A DNA stretch of 64,000 bases from Datnioides undecimradiatus (taxonomy: Eukaryota; Chordata; Actinopteri; Lobotiformes; Datnioididae). The notes under the pieces are model-generated. The model made no database searches and was not told the origin of the DNA. It worked only from the letters and a program-made list of their open reading frames with translations. The translations under genes were made by a program, and so were the position numbers. Location: NCBI GenBank assembly GCA_008933995.1, contig WARS01000013.1, forward strand, positions 15,689,806-15,753,805. Reading direction: 5' to 3'. Of this stretch, positions 39,201 to 48,300 are shown piece by piece (the stretch's first letter is position 1; every line of letters starts with the position of its first letter).

Positions 39201-42179
39201 CCCGTCGTTTGAAGTTCCAGCAAAAGAAGTCGTTGCAAGCAGAGGTCTCTCCACCCCCCTCTGTAAAATATTCAGGACCTAGTCTCATTGAGCCACCTCT
39301 CTTCCCAGTGTTTCCCTTCAAACCATGCTGGGTTTCGACACTGCTGGGTTATTACTAAGCAGGCACACCTTACAAAAAATAAAAAAGTTAGCAAACGTTT
39401 ACAAATTCACCACTGTGCAGCGACAGTGAAAAACAGCCTGAGGATTATCTCGCTGTGCAGACAAGAATTCAGGAGATTTGATTTATGAGAGAAAGTGAGA
39501 GAGTGGGAGAGAGGACAGAAAAAAAGCACAACATCCCACTCCCCCTTTAAGAGCATCCTGAAGCCTAACCATCTGAATATTGTGATGTCCTCCGCATTGT
39601 TGTTGACAAATCAGCGCAAATTGAATTCCTCAGCTCAGCTGACATACTGTCAGAGCTGATTTGATTCTATTGTGGAGATACCTGGCCGTCACTCACTTCA
39701 GGCACTGATACTGTGCTACAGACCAGAGAGAACCCCTCATCATCACTCTTATCACATGGTGTGGGAAAGAAAGAGAGAGAGACAGATAAGTGGAAGCAGG
39801 TACAACAACCAGTGGTGATGATGCCTTTTTTTCTGGGGTGGGGTTTTAAAAAAGATAGCAGTGCCCTGTGCTGGGAACAACTTGTGGTGGCACCTCAAAA
39901 TATACGCCAATGAAATCCAGTTCCCCTGAAATCCAGAGCTTTGGCCCACATATGAACGGAGGAGTGCATGAAACATACTTGCGCACCTTTAATAAACAAC
40001 CAAAACCCTCAAATGAAAAAGCTTAAACCTCACAAAAAGCGTGTCAGTGGCAGGGCATTTTGTACGTCAAACTTTTCTGACTTCCTCAGATGTAACAGAT
40101 TATATATTTAAAGTGGCTATTGTTTTCCCTGCTTTTACAATCATGAGCCAGTGATGGTTTGTTTGTTAACAGCTGACAGGTATTTTACTTTGATAACTGA
40201 CATATGCTCTACACCACTACTGTACCCAACTTCCTGCTCAACGTCTCTGGGCAGCTTAAATGCGGCTTTTCAAACATGTGTTTTCCTCAGTGTCACATGA
40301 CGTTTCTGAAATGTGCGACTCTGTGTCCTTTGGAATAACAAATGTATTCAACATAGTTCAGCTGATGCACTTTAAATGTACTGATTCCAAACTTATCCCT
40401 TAATAATATTAATTACAGATTTCCCCAATTAACTCAAATGCAATGCAAATGCAGCAGCCTGAGCAGGGATGCCCAGACTTCCCTGGGCATCCCTGCTCAG
40501 GCTGCATCAGTGGAAGAAGATGGATGGATGGAACTCAAATGCAGATCATCAGTGCACACTACATTTTAAATAATTTGATTGATAATAGTCAGAAACCATT
40601 GCCAAGTTAATTAATAATATTAAACAATCTTTAGGGGCTCTACACTGCACCATGTTGACAAGGTTTACCCTTGCCTCATTATTAGGGATATCTCATGCTG
40701 AAGAAACAGTATCAACAAATATTCTATTTGCAAAATAATAAACAAGTCTGCGTTTTTACACACCATTGTGCTCCAGGCACACCAGCAACATCCTATTCCA
40801 CCCAATTTAAAACCTTTTTCACATGTCAAGACAAAAGGCTCCATCAATAAAAAAAATCTATTGAGGCAACAGGACAAAAGCAGACATGGAAAAGTAAATA
40901 CGGAGAGACTGAAAAAGTCCAACTGTACTGCTAACACAGTGCCAAACAGAGCGTGCCTACTTGACTGGAACAATGTTTACAGTATCAACAGGTTCCTGCT
41001 CTGTCCATTGAACCAAGACTGTGCTAGTGTTAGAAACATTTATACAGACACAACTTTGATAAAGACCAGAACTCTGGTGCTTACCAAAGAGAAAATATCA
41101 AACTGAGGGGCCGCTGGTATCACAACATGCTGACTTTTTATATTTTTTTTACAGAAACACAATTCTGCTTTCTTCTAAGCAAGCGTGCATTTGTTTGTTA
41201 GTCAACACGAGGCTTTATTTCTGATTAATTTCTGTGGCTTTGATGGCATTTTGTTCTTGTTCTGTCAAGCTGGCCTGATGCTTTGTTTGCTAAGCAGATG
41301 ATGACGCATCTGTAATCATTTGCCATTGTGTACAAAGACAAACCTAATCGGATAAATTCTGCGAGCTGTTTTGTCACAGCTCACAAACAGACACTGGAGG
41401 AGCAAAGTGCGAGAGTTAACCTTTTCACTGTGGTCTTATCTGAAATGAGGTTGCGGTCAGGAACTTTGAGTTGGTGGCAGTGTTCACGTATAGCTTAATA
41501 GGCTGTCTTTATAACTTAATGTATGTGCTGTTAATTATGAACCACAAAGGCCACTGTAGCAGTATTAAAACTTAATAAATATAAAATTAAGTACTTACTT
41601 TAAATCGAAACCTTTACTTATATTCCAAATATTCCAACATACGCCTTCTTTTTTTTTTTAATTTGCCTATTCATGACATTATTTACTTTTTATTTAAAAT
41701 CGCGTATGCTTACGCACACACGAGCTTATGCACACATAAGTTAATGTAAGAGTAACAAACGCTGTTTAGCATTTTGCGACAAAGTGACTTTGATTAATGT
41801 TGCTCTAAAAAGCTAATGACCATTAACTTAAATTCAGTTCCTTTTTAAGAAATGCAACTATCACTAGTTGCTTAGCACTTTACAGCCAAGGTTACACAGT
41901 GCCGTTATATCACCAAGAGGCTGTCACACTGTTCAACTTTGATCTGTCAAACCTCTCTCTGCTCACGCATGCTAGCCTGTTAGCCACAGAGCTACACCAG
42001 CACCTGCCTAAGACGATGACAACAGACATAAAGCAGCAGAGCCCCGCCACGAGAGGTGAAAAACGCTTTCTCTGTACTCTCAGCTGTGGTTATACCTTGA
42101 GTTTGTCCAGAAGTATGTGCTTTGAGGTTGCTGTCCTCATTCCTCTTGCTGCAGCCTGGGATGCCATGGATGCCGCCAT
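3150..42179 (-). CDS. SUCLG2: SUCLG2, succinyl-CoA ligase [GDP-forming] beta subunit, mitochondrial (5' part, exons 1-7, joined)
   Basis: The protein pairs with the SUCLG1 alpha subunit in the mitochondrial matrix and converts succinyl-CoA, GDP and phosphate to succinate, CoA and GTP in the TCA cycle. The coding sequence joins seven minus-strand exons: 42179-42096, 24631-24490, 8825-8726, 7678-7588, 5908-5756, 4712-4623 and 3246-3150. Intron phases are 0, 1, 2, 0, 0, 0 and 1, and every intron begins GT and (where the end is visible) ends AG. The joined frame has no stop over 252 codons. Residues 1-28 resemble a targeting peptide; [15 protein letters not shown] marks the mature N-terminus; the glycine-rich loop GGRGKG is at about 89-94; the [11 protein letters not shown] segment is at about 242-252. 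Segments such as [20 protein letters not shown] match the GDP-type paralogue (SUCLG2) rather than ATP-type SUCLA2, as I know the families. The C-terminal about 40%, including the CoA-ligase domain, is outside the window on the left. Confidence 0.96.
3247..4622 (-). other. SUCLG2 intron 6
   Basis: A 1.4 kb intron, GTAATG to TCGCAG. No coding segment, RNA gene or clear mobile element seen. A short AG-rich run occurs near 4060. Confidence 0.9.
4623..4712 (-). CDS. SUCLG2: SUCLG2 coding exon 6
   Basis: The exon is 90 bp, exactly 30 codons: [20 protein letters not shown] then [10 protein letters not shown]. It matches the SUCLG2 segment xxIDIFEGIxDxQAxRMAxNLGFxGPL, a helical region of the ATP-grasp domain. 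The acceptor ends TTGTAG. The donor is GTAATG, weaker than consensus at +5 and +6. Both flanking introns are phase 0, so the exon could in principle be skipped without shifting the frame; I see no direct evidence that it is. Confidence 0.95.
4713..5755 (-). other. SUCLG2 intron 5
   Basis: A 1.0 kb intron, GTATGT to TTGTAG. Nothing distinctive seen apart from ordinary AT-rich sequence. Confidence 0.9.
5756..5908 (-). CDS. SUCLG2: SUCLG2 coding exon 5 (core of ATP-grasp domain)
   Basis: The 153-bp exon is exactly 51 codons, phase 0 at both ends. It begins [20 protein letters not shown] and continues [20 protein letters not shown] and [23 protein letters not shown] and the GGMDIEEVA turn correspond to the central beta strands and active-site loop of the family. 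The sequence [14 protein letters not shown] is the SUCLG2 form; SUCLA2 has FQGPVLIGSSHGG at this place (from memory of the family). The acceptor ends GTCCAG and the donor is GTATGT. Confidence 0.97.
5909..7587 (-). other. SUCLG2 intron 4
   Basis: A 1.7 kb intron, GTGAGC to GTCCAG. It carries a short CAAAA repeat at 5995-6024; no gene seen. Confidence 0.9.
5995..6024 (+). repeat. CAAAA short tandem repeat
   Basis: About five CAAAA units in intron 4. Confidence 0.9.
7588..7678 (-). CDS. SUCLG2: SUCLG2 coding exon 4
   Basis: The 91-bp exon completes Asp109 and encodes 30 codons, [20 protein letters not shown] followed by [10 protein letters not shown]. It matches the family segment [29 protein letters not shown], which links the glycine-rich loop to the central part of the ATP-grasp domain. 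The acceptor ends CTTCAG and the donor is GTGAGC, phase 0. It lies about 1.0 kb downstream (in gene direction) of exon 3. Confidence 0.96.
7679..8725 (-). other. SUCLG2 intron 3
   Basis: A 1.0 kb intron, GTAAGT to CTTCAG. No recognisable element. Confidence 0.9.
8726..8825 (-). CDS. SUCLG2: SUCLG2 coding exon 3 (glycine-rich nucleotide-binding segment)
   Basis: The 100-bp exon completes an Asn codon, encodes [20 protein letters not shown] and then [12 protein letters not shown], and supplies two bases of the next Asp codon. The motif [12 protein letters not shown] is the flexible glycine-rich loop of the ATP-grasp domain, which in this family contacts the nucleotide phosphates; bacterial SucC has the equivalent KAQVHAGGRGK. 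The acceptor ends TTTCAG and the donor is GTAAGT, a near-perfect consensus. This is one of the most conserved stretches of the protein and its identification is secure. Confidence 0.97.
9119..9380 (+). repeat. Common teleost interspersed repeat (class not assigned)
   Basis: Several segments in order match a repeat I recognise from many fish genomes: a TTTGACCTGTTGGTGGCACTAG block, a TTTATCCTCTCTGGAACATGAAT block, a TTTTAGAGATATTTCAGTC block, and a final GCTGCTAGCATGGCTAA block. The copy is diverged. I cannot say which transposon class it belongs to; comparison with a fish repeat library would settle it. Confidence 0.65.
10020..10085 (+). repeat. Pure-purine tract with 27 uninterrupted GA units
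   Basis: Positions 10031-10084 are 27 perfect GA units, inside a 66-nt run with no pyrimidine. It lies in intron 2 of SUCLG2 and gives a CU-rich tract in the transcript. Confidence 0.97.
16302..16324 (+). repeat. AC microsatellite
   Basis: About 11 perfect AC units in intron 2. Confidence 0.95.
16762..16783 (+). repeat. CA microsatellite
   Basis: About 11 perfect CA units in intron 2. Confidence 0.95.
20305..20324 (+). repeat. AT microsatellite
   Basis: Ten AT units in intron 2, followed by a loose run of CATA-type repeats to about 20365. Confidence 0.95.
20470..20527 (+). mobile_element. 3' tail of a teleost LINE or SINE with TCTG repeat
   Basis: The phrase CTGGGATCAATAAAGT (20482-20497) followed by a TCTG repeat (20501-20527) is the standard 3' end of an abundant fish retroelement, normally GGGATCAATAAAGT plus a TCTA or TCTG repeat. 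Only the tail is recognisable; the 5' limit is unclear. Confidence 0.65.
24181..24225 (+). repeat. GTT trinucleotide repeat, 15 units
   Basis: Forty-five bases of perfect GTT repeat, about 265 bp inside intron 2 from the exon-2 donor. Confidence 0.98.
24490..24631 (-). CDS. SUCLG2: SUCLG2 coding exon 2 (start of mature protein, ATP-grasp N-terminus)
   Basis: The exon is 142 bp: 47 codons plus one base. It starts [20 protein letters not shown] and ends ALEAAKRL. The stretch [15 protein letters not shown] is the highly conserved beginning of mature SUCLG2, just after the processing region, and [20 protein letters not shown] is the first beta-alpha unit of the ATP-grasp fold. The acceptor follows a pyrimidine tract of about 35 nt ending CTGCAG; the donor is GTGAGT, close to consensus. 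It is separated from exon 1 by about 17.5 kb and from exon 3 by about 15.7 kb. The last base is the first of the Asn76 codon. Confidence 0.97.
24896..24919 (+). repeat. TC microsatellite
   Basis: About 12 TC units in intron 1, within a wider pyrimidine-rich stretch to about 24940. Confidence 0.92.
25141..25167 (+). repeat. GT microsatellite
   Basis: About 13 perfect GT units in intron 1. Confidence 0.96.
30847..31008 (+). mobile_element. tRNA-derived SINE
   Basis: The 5' part has tRNA-like polymerase III promoter boxes: an A-box-like TAAGTGGTTA (30857-30866) and a B-box-like GGTTGAATTC (30891-30900) at normal spacing. The 3' part runs through a CTGTCCAGTTTTAAATAAAG segment into AAAAAATGCCCC, matching the tail of a widespread teleost SINE family (TGTCAAATAAAGGCAAAAAxGCCC). 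Flanking AGTCTGTG (30839-30846) and AGTCTATG (31009-31016) could be a decayed 8-bp target-site duplication. It lies in intron 1 of SUCLG2, antisense to the gene. Confidence 0.65.
34583..34770 (+). mobile_element. Degraded hAT-like non-autonomous repeat
   Basis: The segment starts GCTGATTAGTCAATTAAGCA and includes AGATTCTCAAATATGAATAT and a following T-rich block. These occur in the same order in a very common teleost repeat (with ATTAGTCGATTAATCG-type and CAGATTCTCAAATGTGAATA blocks) usually classed with hAT-type non-autonomous DNA elements. The copy is strongly diverged and no terminal repeats could be defined. Confidence 0.45.
40443..40531 (+). mobile_element. Very short 5'-truncated LINE insertion with inverted 5' end
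   Basis: The 3' end (CAGTGGAAGAAGATGGATGGATGG-type tail, 40508-40531) is that of a common teleost non-LTR retrotransposon whose 3' region reads GGGCATCCCTGCTCAGGCTG ... GGAAGAAGATGGATGG. The insertion is bounded by a perfect 12-bp direct repeat, AACTCAAATGCA, at 40431-40442 and 40532-40543. Inside, 40454-40476 and 40483-40505 form a perfect 23-bp inverted repeat with a 6-nt loop. The inverted arm is the same part of the LINE in reverse. Confidence 0.7.
40454..40505. repeat. Perfect 23-bp inverted repeat, 6-nt loop
   Basis: The left arm 40454-40476 (GCAGCCTGAGCAGGGATGCC CAG) is the exact reverse complement of 40483-40505; the loop is ACTTCC. The arms are LINE-derived (see the insertion at 40443-40531), so a retrotransposition origin is more likely than a small-RNA gene. 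Confidence 0.9.
42096..42179 (-). CDS. SUCLG2: SUCLG2 coding exon 1 (start codon and mitochondrial targeting peptide)
   Basis: This exon encodes 28 residues starting [20 protein letters not shown]. The peptide is rich in Ala, Ser, Thr and Arg and has no acidic residue until Asp25, as expected of a mitochondrial presequence. The ATG has a good Kozak context (A at -3, G at +4). A second in-frame ATG at residue 5 also has G at +4, and a third is at residue 14, so the exact start is not certain. The exon ends after a complete codon (AAG) at donor GTATAA, phase 0, which fits exon 2 exactly. Presequences diverge quickly between species, so the assignment rests on frame, the donor, the CpG-rich upstream flank and the position ahead of exon 2, not on residue similarity. 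Confidence 0.85.
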
Positions 42180-42310
42180 GTTGACACGGAAGACCAAAGA
42201 GCGATGACGTCGCGATCATGTGCGAGTTAACACGGAGCCGTTCATAGGTCAACCGGCAGACGTGGGCGGTGCTTGGAAAAGAGGCACACACATGCGCCAG
42301 GTCCCAAGTT
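42180..42310 (-). promoter_or_regulatory. SUCLG2: SUCLG2 5' UTR and CpG-rich proximal promoter
   Basis: The bases just upstream of the start codon are markedly CpG-rich (about a dozen CpGs in 120 bp) compared with the AT-rich surroundings, and no TATA box is visible. Motifs seen: a YY1-like element overlapping the ATG (42172-42183, CAACATGGCGGC on the minus strand), an ETS core CGGAAG (42187-42192), a CRE-like TGACGTCG (42205-42212), a GC box GGGCGG (42264-42269) and an NRF-1-like half site (42291-42298). YY1, ETS, CRE and NRF-1 sites are usual in housekeeping and nuclear-encoded mitochondrial promoters. The transcription start itself cannot be located by eye. Confidence 0.65.
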
Positions 42311-45300
42311 CACTGTGCAGGTGTATGTTTTTGTATATGAGCTATACAGTCCCGTTCAAGTGTACAGCAGGAGACTTTGACATTGACAAATATCTGACTT
42401 AATCATTGAATAATGATTTTTTTTTCCTATTTTGTATGTTTTTATTTTTTTCATAAATAGCAGTTGTCAGATTTTTTGTTACTTACAATAGACAGACATG
42501 CAGTGCAATAAATCATTATTTTCCTCTGAAGGTCGCAGAAAGAGGATAGAAAATGGTCAAAATTGCTCTGAAGCTTTGAACAAAGGAAATAATTGAATTA
42601 CAGTTAATAAAAGATTTAAAACACTAAGTGGATTAGAGTATCACAGATGTATGACATGAATGATGCTTGTAATATGCTTACTGAGATTAAATGGTGAATA
42701 TAGGCTTTGGGCTTTACTTGTGTTTTTGGACAGCTATGTTTGGATTCATGTCAGGATTTATGTGTACTTATATTGAATATCATTGTTGGGGATCTGTTAG
42801 GATTTCATATAAATCAGCTGCGTGTGTAACAGTCATTAAACCAATATGTTGTTTTTTGGGTTTTTTTTCAAAGTAGCTGTGCTGTTTCGGTTGTCTGTGA
42901 AAGTACCCTATAAGAGATGAGTAATTTTTTTGTTCATCAAGCACAGATTTGTGTTCGTTTGTTCATATGTATCATGATATGCTAAATTTGATCTGATACA
43001 CTAAAATATCATACAAATATGAATATTAAGTCCAACTGAAATGTCCAAATCTGAATTTAAACCGCAGTTCGAAAGAATGAATAATGTGTAGTTATATTGT
43101 TACTTGTTTGTGAGTCTACACATACAATATTTCAGTATTTTGTTGCTTATTAATGTACCTTGTAAACCTCTGTGGAATGACTCATATAATTTCCTCCATA
43201 TTTCCTTCATTCATTCAAGTCTGTACAATGTTTTGAGTGGAAATATATATAATTTCTATTGTTTTTTTCTCACTTTTTGGGAAAACAACCATTGAAATTG
43301 TATTTAATTTTGTAAAACATTAACAACATATCCTCAATTTTTTCATGTTCAGTTAATAATTCATTAAACAGCTCTTTTTAATCATATGATTGACATGAAA
43401 AAATAGACATTTAAAAGCCATAGATTTTGTATGTGTGAGCTGCTCCGGCTCCATCCAGTGTGTGACCTTGTGAGCAGGACAAACAATCACTGTGCTCAGC
43501 TGAGAGGTATTGGTAGGGAGTCAAGTTAAAGAGCGTGGGACGTGTGAGCTGATCTTGTCTGAATAGCTAAATAGCCCACTCACAGAGTCCTCCAGAGCCC
43601 TCATTACATGCCGCATCTTGAAAGGGCAGAGAGGGCAAACCGATCATAAAGAGCAGTGATTATGACAGAGGGAGAGAGAGAGGGATGAGATACTCACTTA
43701 GAAACCATCAGTGTCAGCAGGCCAGGGAGGACAAGACAGAGAGGAGGAGACGATGATGAACAGCTACAACCAAGATCTTTTTCTAAGCCCTGTTATGGTC
43801 AGATACTTCAATCTACATTGTAAAACCTTGGAAAACTTTTAAAATGTGCAAATGTAAACCACTTTAATGTCAGCTGGGAGAGAATTTATCTCATGTTTAT
43901 TTGATATTTTTGCTCTTAACCCACGTCTTTTGGGTGAGAGCTTTTGATAGTCAGTGATCCATATTCCACACAGTGAAATATTCTTTTGACGGATGCCGGC
44001 CTTTTTAAACTAACCCCGGTAAGAGCACAAATGAAGTGAAAAGTGCTGCACTGGCATAGTATTTCAGTATGTCAACAAATCCTGCAGAATACATAAAAAC
44101 CATGGCCTGTCTTTTTGTGTCAGTGAAGAGTGGCACATTTAACTTAAGTCTAGGAATTCACTAAGAGCCAAAACCAAGCAGAGTGACTAAAAAGATGATT
44201 CACTTGAACATTCTCAGGCTTTTGTTGCTTTTTTCTTTGTCTCACCAGGGGCATTTTCTTCTCTCATGGGAACTGATATTCAGACAGGACTGTCAGAATA
44301 CCAATGGCCCTTACTAATGCAATTCAACTTCTCTCATTTGGGATGTTGTCCTGTCTCGCAGAACAAAAATGGTGTTTTTGTCCATGGAGATAGCAATCAT
44401 GTCATTATTCTCTTGGAATACAAAGCAACTGCATCTGCCTTTTCTTCTTTACAAAACAAATTTGTGACAAATTTTGAATTTTTAACTTCAGTGGGTACTT
44501 TATACAGAGGCGACAGTCATGTTTACATTATCTTTACTATTTCACTGAACTCTTCATGATTGATTTTATAAAACTATGCACATGTTTGTGCATAATTCTT
44601 AGTAAAACACACCAGCGAAAAGGGAGTTTAGTTATTGTAATCATTTAAGACTTTCTTTAGGACTCACAGCCAACACACAGTTAGGTTTTTGTAGAACTCT
44701 TTGTGGATTTATGGATTGCTTTTCGTTTAGATATTATGTGTTGCATTTCTTCTTTCACTAACATTCATTAGCCTGTCCTCAGATAGTTTTTCATAACAGA
44801 TTCAGGTGATGCATTCATTTGCTGAGATGTGAAAAAAGAAAAACTCTCCCAGATTAAAATCATTAATCCAGAAAATAAGCATTTTGTTTACTGATATCAT
44901 GCAAAACAGACTTAAGTTAAATTAATTAAAATAAAAACTAAAGTATGGAGTTTAAATTATATACACAATGGAATATTTGCATTTTTAGTGATAACACATT
45001 GTAATGCAAGACTGAAAACTGAAGGGACATGCGTAGGTGATGATGTGAAGGTAACATTGCTATACTTTGTCCTGTAACTGTCAAAATAAAGATGTTTGAT
45101 ATCAAACACATGTGATCAGTCAGAATGTGTACATGTTTGTCATATTTTCTAGATAACTTCCCCACACTTTTAGTGGCCCTGTGGGTAATAATTATGTTTC
45201 ATGTTCCATCTTTTCTTCTCTCTGCTCTCCTCCCCTGAGAAAAGTCAGAGGATGTAGAGGCAGAGCACCTAATTTGAGGTTTCCCTCAATAATCTATCGT

Positions 45301-48300
45301 CAGTTTCTGCTCAGCGAACTGCAAGCTGTCAGAATATCAGACACGGTGCGCCACAGTTCCCAACAGGCCATGTGGTCAGCTCCGACCCCTCCCTCACACT
45401 TAAATAGCAGCGGGGTGCTTGGCTAACAAACCACAGGGCTCACAGCTTGAGGCTGACACCCAAGAGCCTGCTCAGAGTCTGGACCACACTGTCGATCTCT
45501 GTTTATCTGCCGCCCCCACTCTCTTCTTCATTTCTGCCTCAGGTGTCTTTTCGCTTTCTCTGCTTCCACTTACTGTGTTACTTTCACTCTTTGCTTGCCC
45601 TCTGTTCTTCTCTCTGTGTCTCTTTGTTTCTACTCTTCCTGCCTCTTCCTCTCCGTACATCTTTTTCTCTCTGACCTGCCTGTTAACCACATTTCCCAGA
45701 TGTGGGTTCAAAAAGAGAATTCAGCATGGTCCTCCTGACTGCAGGGCCCTCTTCAAAAGTCAATGACACAATGACAGCAAGGTGTCTGCCCATCTCATTA
45801 ACATGACAGGCTGGACAGCATAGCAGATCACCAGAGAGAGAAAGAAGAATTCACAAGCATCCGACTTTGCTTCTCCGTCTGTCTGTCTCACACTCTCTCT
45901 CCCTCACACACACAGAGCCTGGACACTTTAATGACCCTTTTTCTGACTGAATGCAGATAGATCCATTTCATTTTATTCACCCTGCACTCACCCTCTGTCT
46001 CTCAGACATGACCAAGCACCATCTTACTAGGTTTGACCTCTGTGAATATATGCATATGATACACTGAGGCCAAAAGTACAGACGGTGCATTCAAGAATAA
46101 CAGTGTATCAGTGCATACAAAGTCTGAGGGTAGCAATTCAGCTTTGCAACAGTGCCGTGATTCTACCAAAAGCTGGAGTTTTAGACTCTGTTTTATGATA
46201 TGTTTACATATAGATTTATGTGGCATTAGATAGCCAGAGAACAGTTTTGTTTTCTATCCCACAGAATACCAAATGAGTGTGAGAGATGGGGAATTAATGC
46301 ACTTAACTGCTGAGTCAACAAGCAAGGAATCTAGCAGCTTAGTCACACAGACAGTGAGTAGACTGCCTGACAGGGAAATTAAAATAGGCAAGAAGGATGC
46401 TACGAAGACCTGAGAGTGACGGAGCACAGGCAAAGAAAGAAAGTGAAAGAGATGGGCAGAAGTGGGGACGGTCATTGCCACCCTGTGCTCAGCACATCTT
46501 TTGATATGACAGACGGCAAACATAATTAGTCATCATTTTCTGCACTAACCCTCTGAGTTCACAATGTCACAGCTATGCATATGTATGAGTTTGAGCCCTT
46601 CCTTTCATCTGCCCATTTGCTCCCAAAGAGTTTGGACAGATTATGACCCAGTAAACATTTTTCACTTCAGAGGCAGAGTGAGGCTGACTTTCTCCCAGTG
46701 TTGACTGCCATGCCTCATCCACAATAACTTTCCACCATAAAATTCACAACAGCCCAAGAACATAAGATTGTCAAAGCTTGGCTCATGTGTGCTCTGAATG
46801 TCAGTGCTGGAGAGTGAATCAATACGGCGACAGGAGCTGCCACATCTTAGCTATCTCTCTCCCCCAGATGTCTGTCAGCCACACTCAGCTGGAGGCCATC
46901 CATTAATGTGCTGTGGAATAACATAGTCAGTGGGTCTCCATGCTTGTAGACAGATGCATCAAACAGGGCTTGTGAAGTGTTGGGTCTACGCGTGTGTGAT
47001 GTTCCTGCAGGTTTTGCAGCAGTTCCCTGGATGAAAATAACCAGCTTGGATCAAAGCACGGGAGACATAATATTATGATATCACATGAGAGACACACTCA
47101 TGGTGGTGATTGATCTGTTAATCATGTATGCATGTGAGCAGATGCATTGAGGACCATTGGTGGGCTTCTCAGAACACCTACACAGCAGAGATACCATGCA
47201 GTCCATATTCATTCTGCACTGCGGAGGAATCGGGCTTTGGTGCTTTCTTATATTCCCACAATGGAAAACTAATGCTGACAAACTCTCGTCAACAGCATGA
47301 CGGAGGTGACATCTGAAATGTCTGTCTCAATAGATGGCCCCTTTTTTATTTATTTCAGGCTTCAGTATCACACACAGCATGGCTCTCTGCACCGGGGAGC
47401 ACAGACTGCATAGCCCAAACAAAACCAAACACTGCACCTGATAAACACACAAACACACACGGATGTCACATGCACATTCCCCCACACAAAAACACAATAA
47501 ACACAGGGGCAAGGCCAGCAGAGGCTGGGAAAGTGCTTAGATGTGCATACGAGAGAGAAACAGGAGCCAGATTCCTTCACAAGCCTCTCAGCACATGCTG
47601 TGCCACCTTCGTCACCAAAGAGGGACTGGGTCATGCTTTAAAACTTTTAGCTGCTCCTCCCCAGCCTTTCATTCCCCTTAGAAACCTCCAGCATATCAGT
47701 GCCCTCCTTGCCTGTGACCTCGAAGAGGCAGCGGGATGCCTCTCATCCCTTTCTCTCTGAAGGCAATATCTTCACATGGACACAAAGATGTGCAGAGACA
47801 GACTGTATTGCTGAGCCTCTGAACTCATGGAACATAAAGTAAACATGATTGTTGCACATAAAGCTCCAGGCAGGCTATGAGAGATATTGTGTTTTTTTCG
47901 TGTGTTTTTCTTGACTTGACTCTGCGTGCACACTCACCATCCAGGTCAAGCATGAAAAATGCATGCAGGTGGGATGGTCGGAAATGTCAATAGAGAAATC
48001 AAAGCAATCAGGATGGTGCTGAGGGGGATGTTGGTGTGATAAATCATGTTGTTCCTGACGGAGGTCACGGGGGGAAGGGGGAGGAGGAGGGTTTGGTAAA
48101 GCATAGTGGGAAGAGGCATGCGAATGACAAGGTGCAGTTTGCTCAGCCATAAACCTTAGGGAATGGTTTGAAGACACATTTTTTTTTTTTTTTAAAGGTG
48201 CGATTCAGAGTGTGACTCTTGATGCAAAGTCATTTGTGACACAGTGACCTTTGCAGGGCCCCGTTCTCTTTGAGAGTTATTTCTTTGATTTAAACCTTGT

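Larger units (their letters stand above)
24632..42095 (-). other. SUCLG2 intron 1 (17.5 kb)
   Basis: A long first intron, GTATAA to CTGCAG, with a pyrimidine tract of about 35 nt just ahead of exon 2. It holds CT and GT microsatellites near 24900 and 25150, a tRNA-derived SINE (30847-31008), an hAT-like repeat (34583-34770) and a palindromic LINE insertion (40443-40531). First introns often carry enhancers, but none can be named from the sequence. Confidence 0.85.

Noticed and set aside
40454..40505. MicroRNA-type hairpin
   Set aside because: The perfect 23-bp stem has a 6-nt loop and is made of inverted LINE sequence, so a retrotransposition product explains it better.
43681..43800. Strong donor-like TCTAA|GTGAGTATC on the minus strand upstream of SUCLG2, after a hydrophobic frame
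   Set aside because: It could be an upstream alternative first exon, but no start codon, acceptor or promoter feature supports it.
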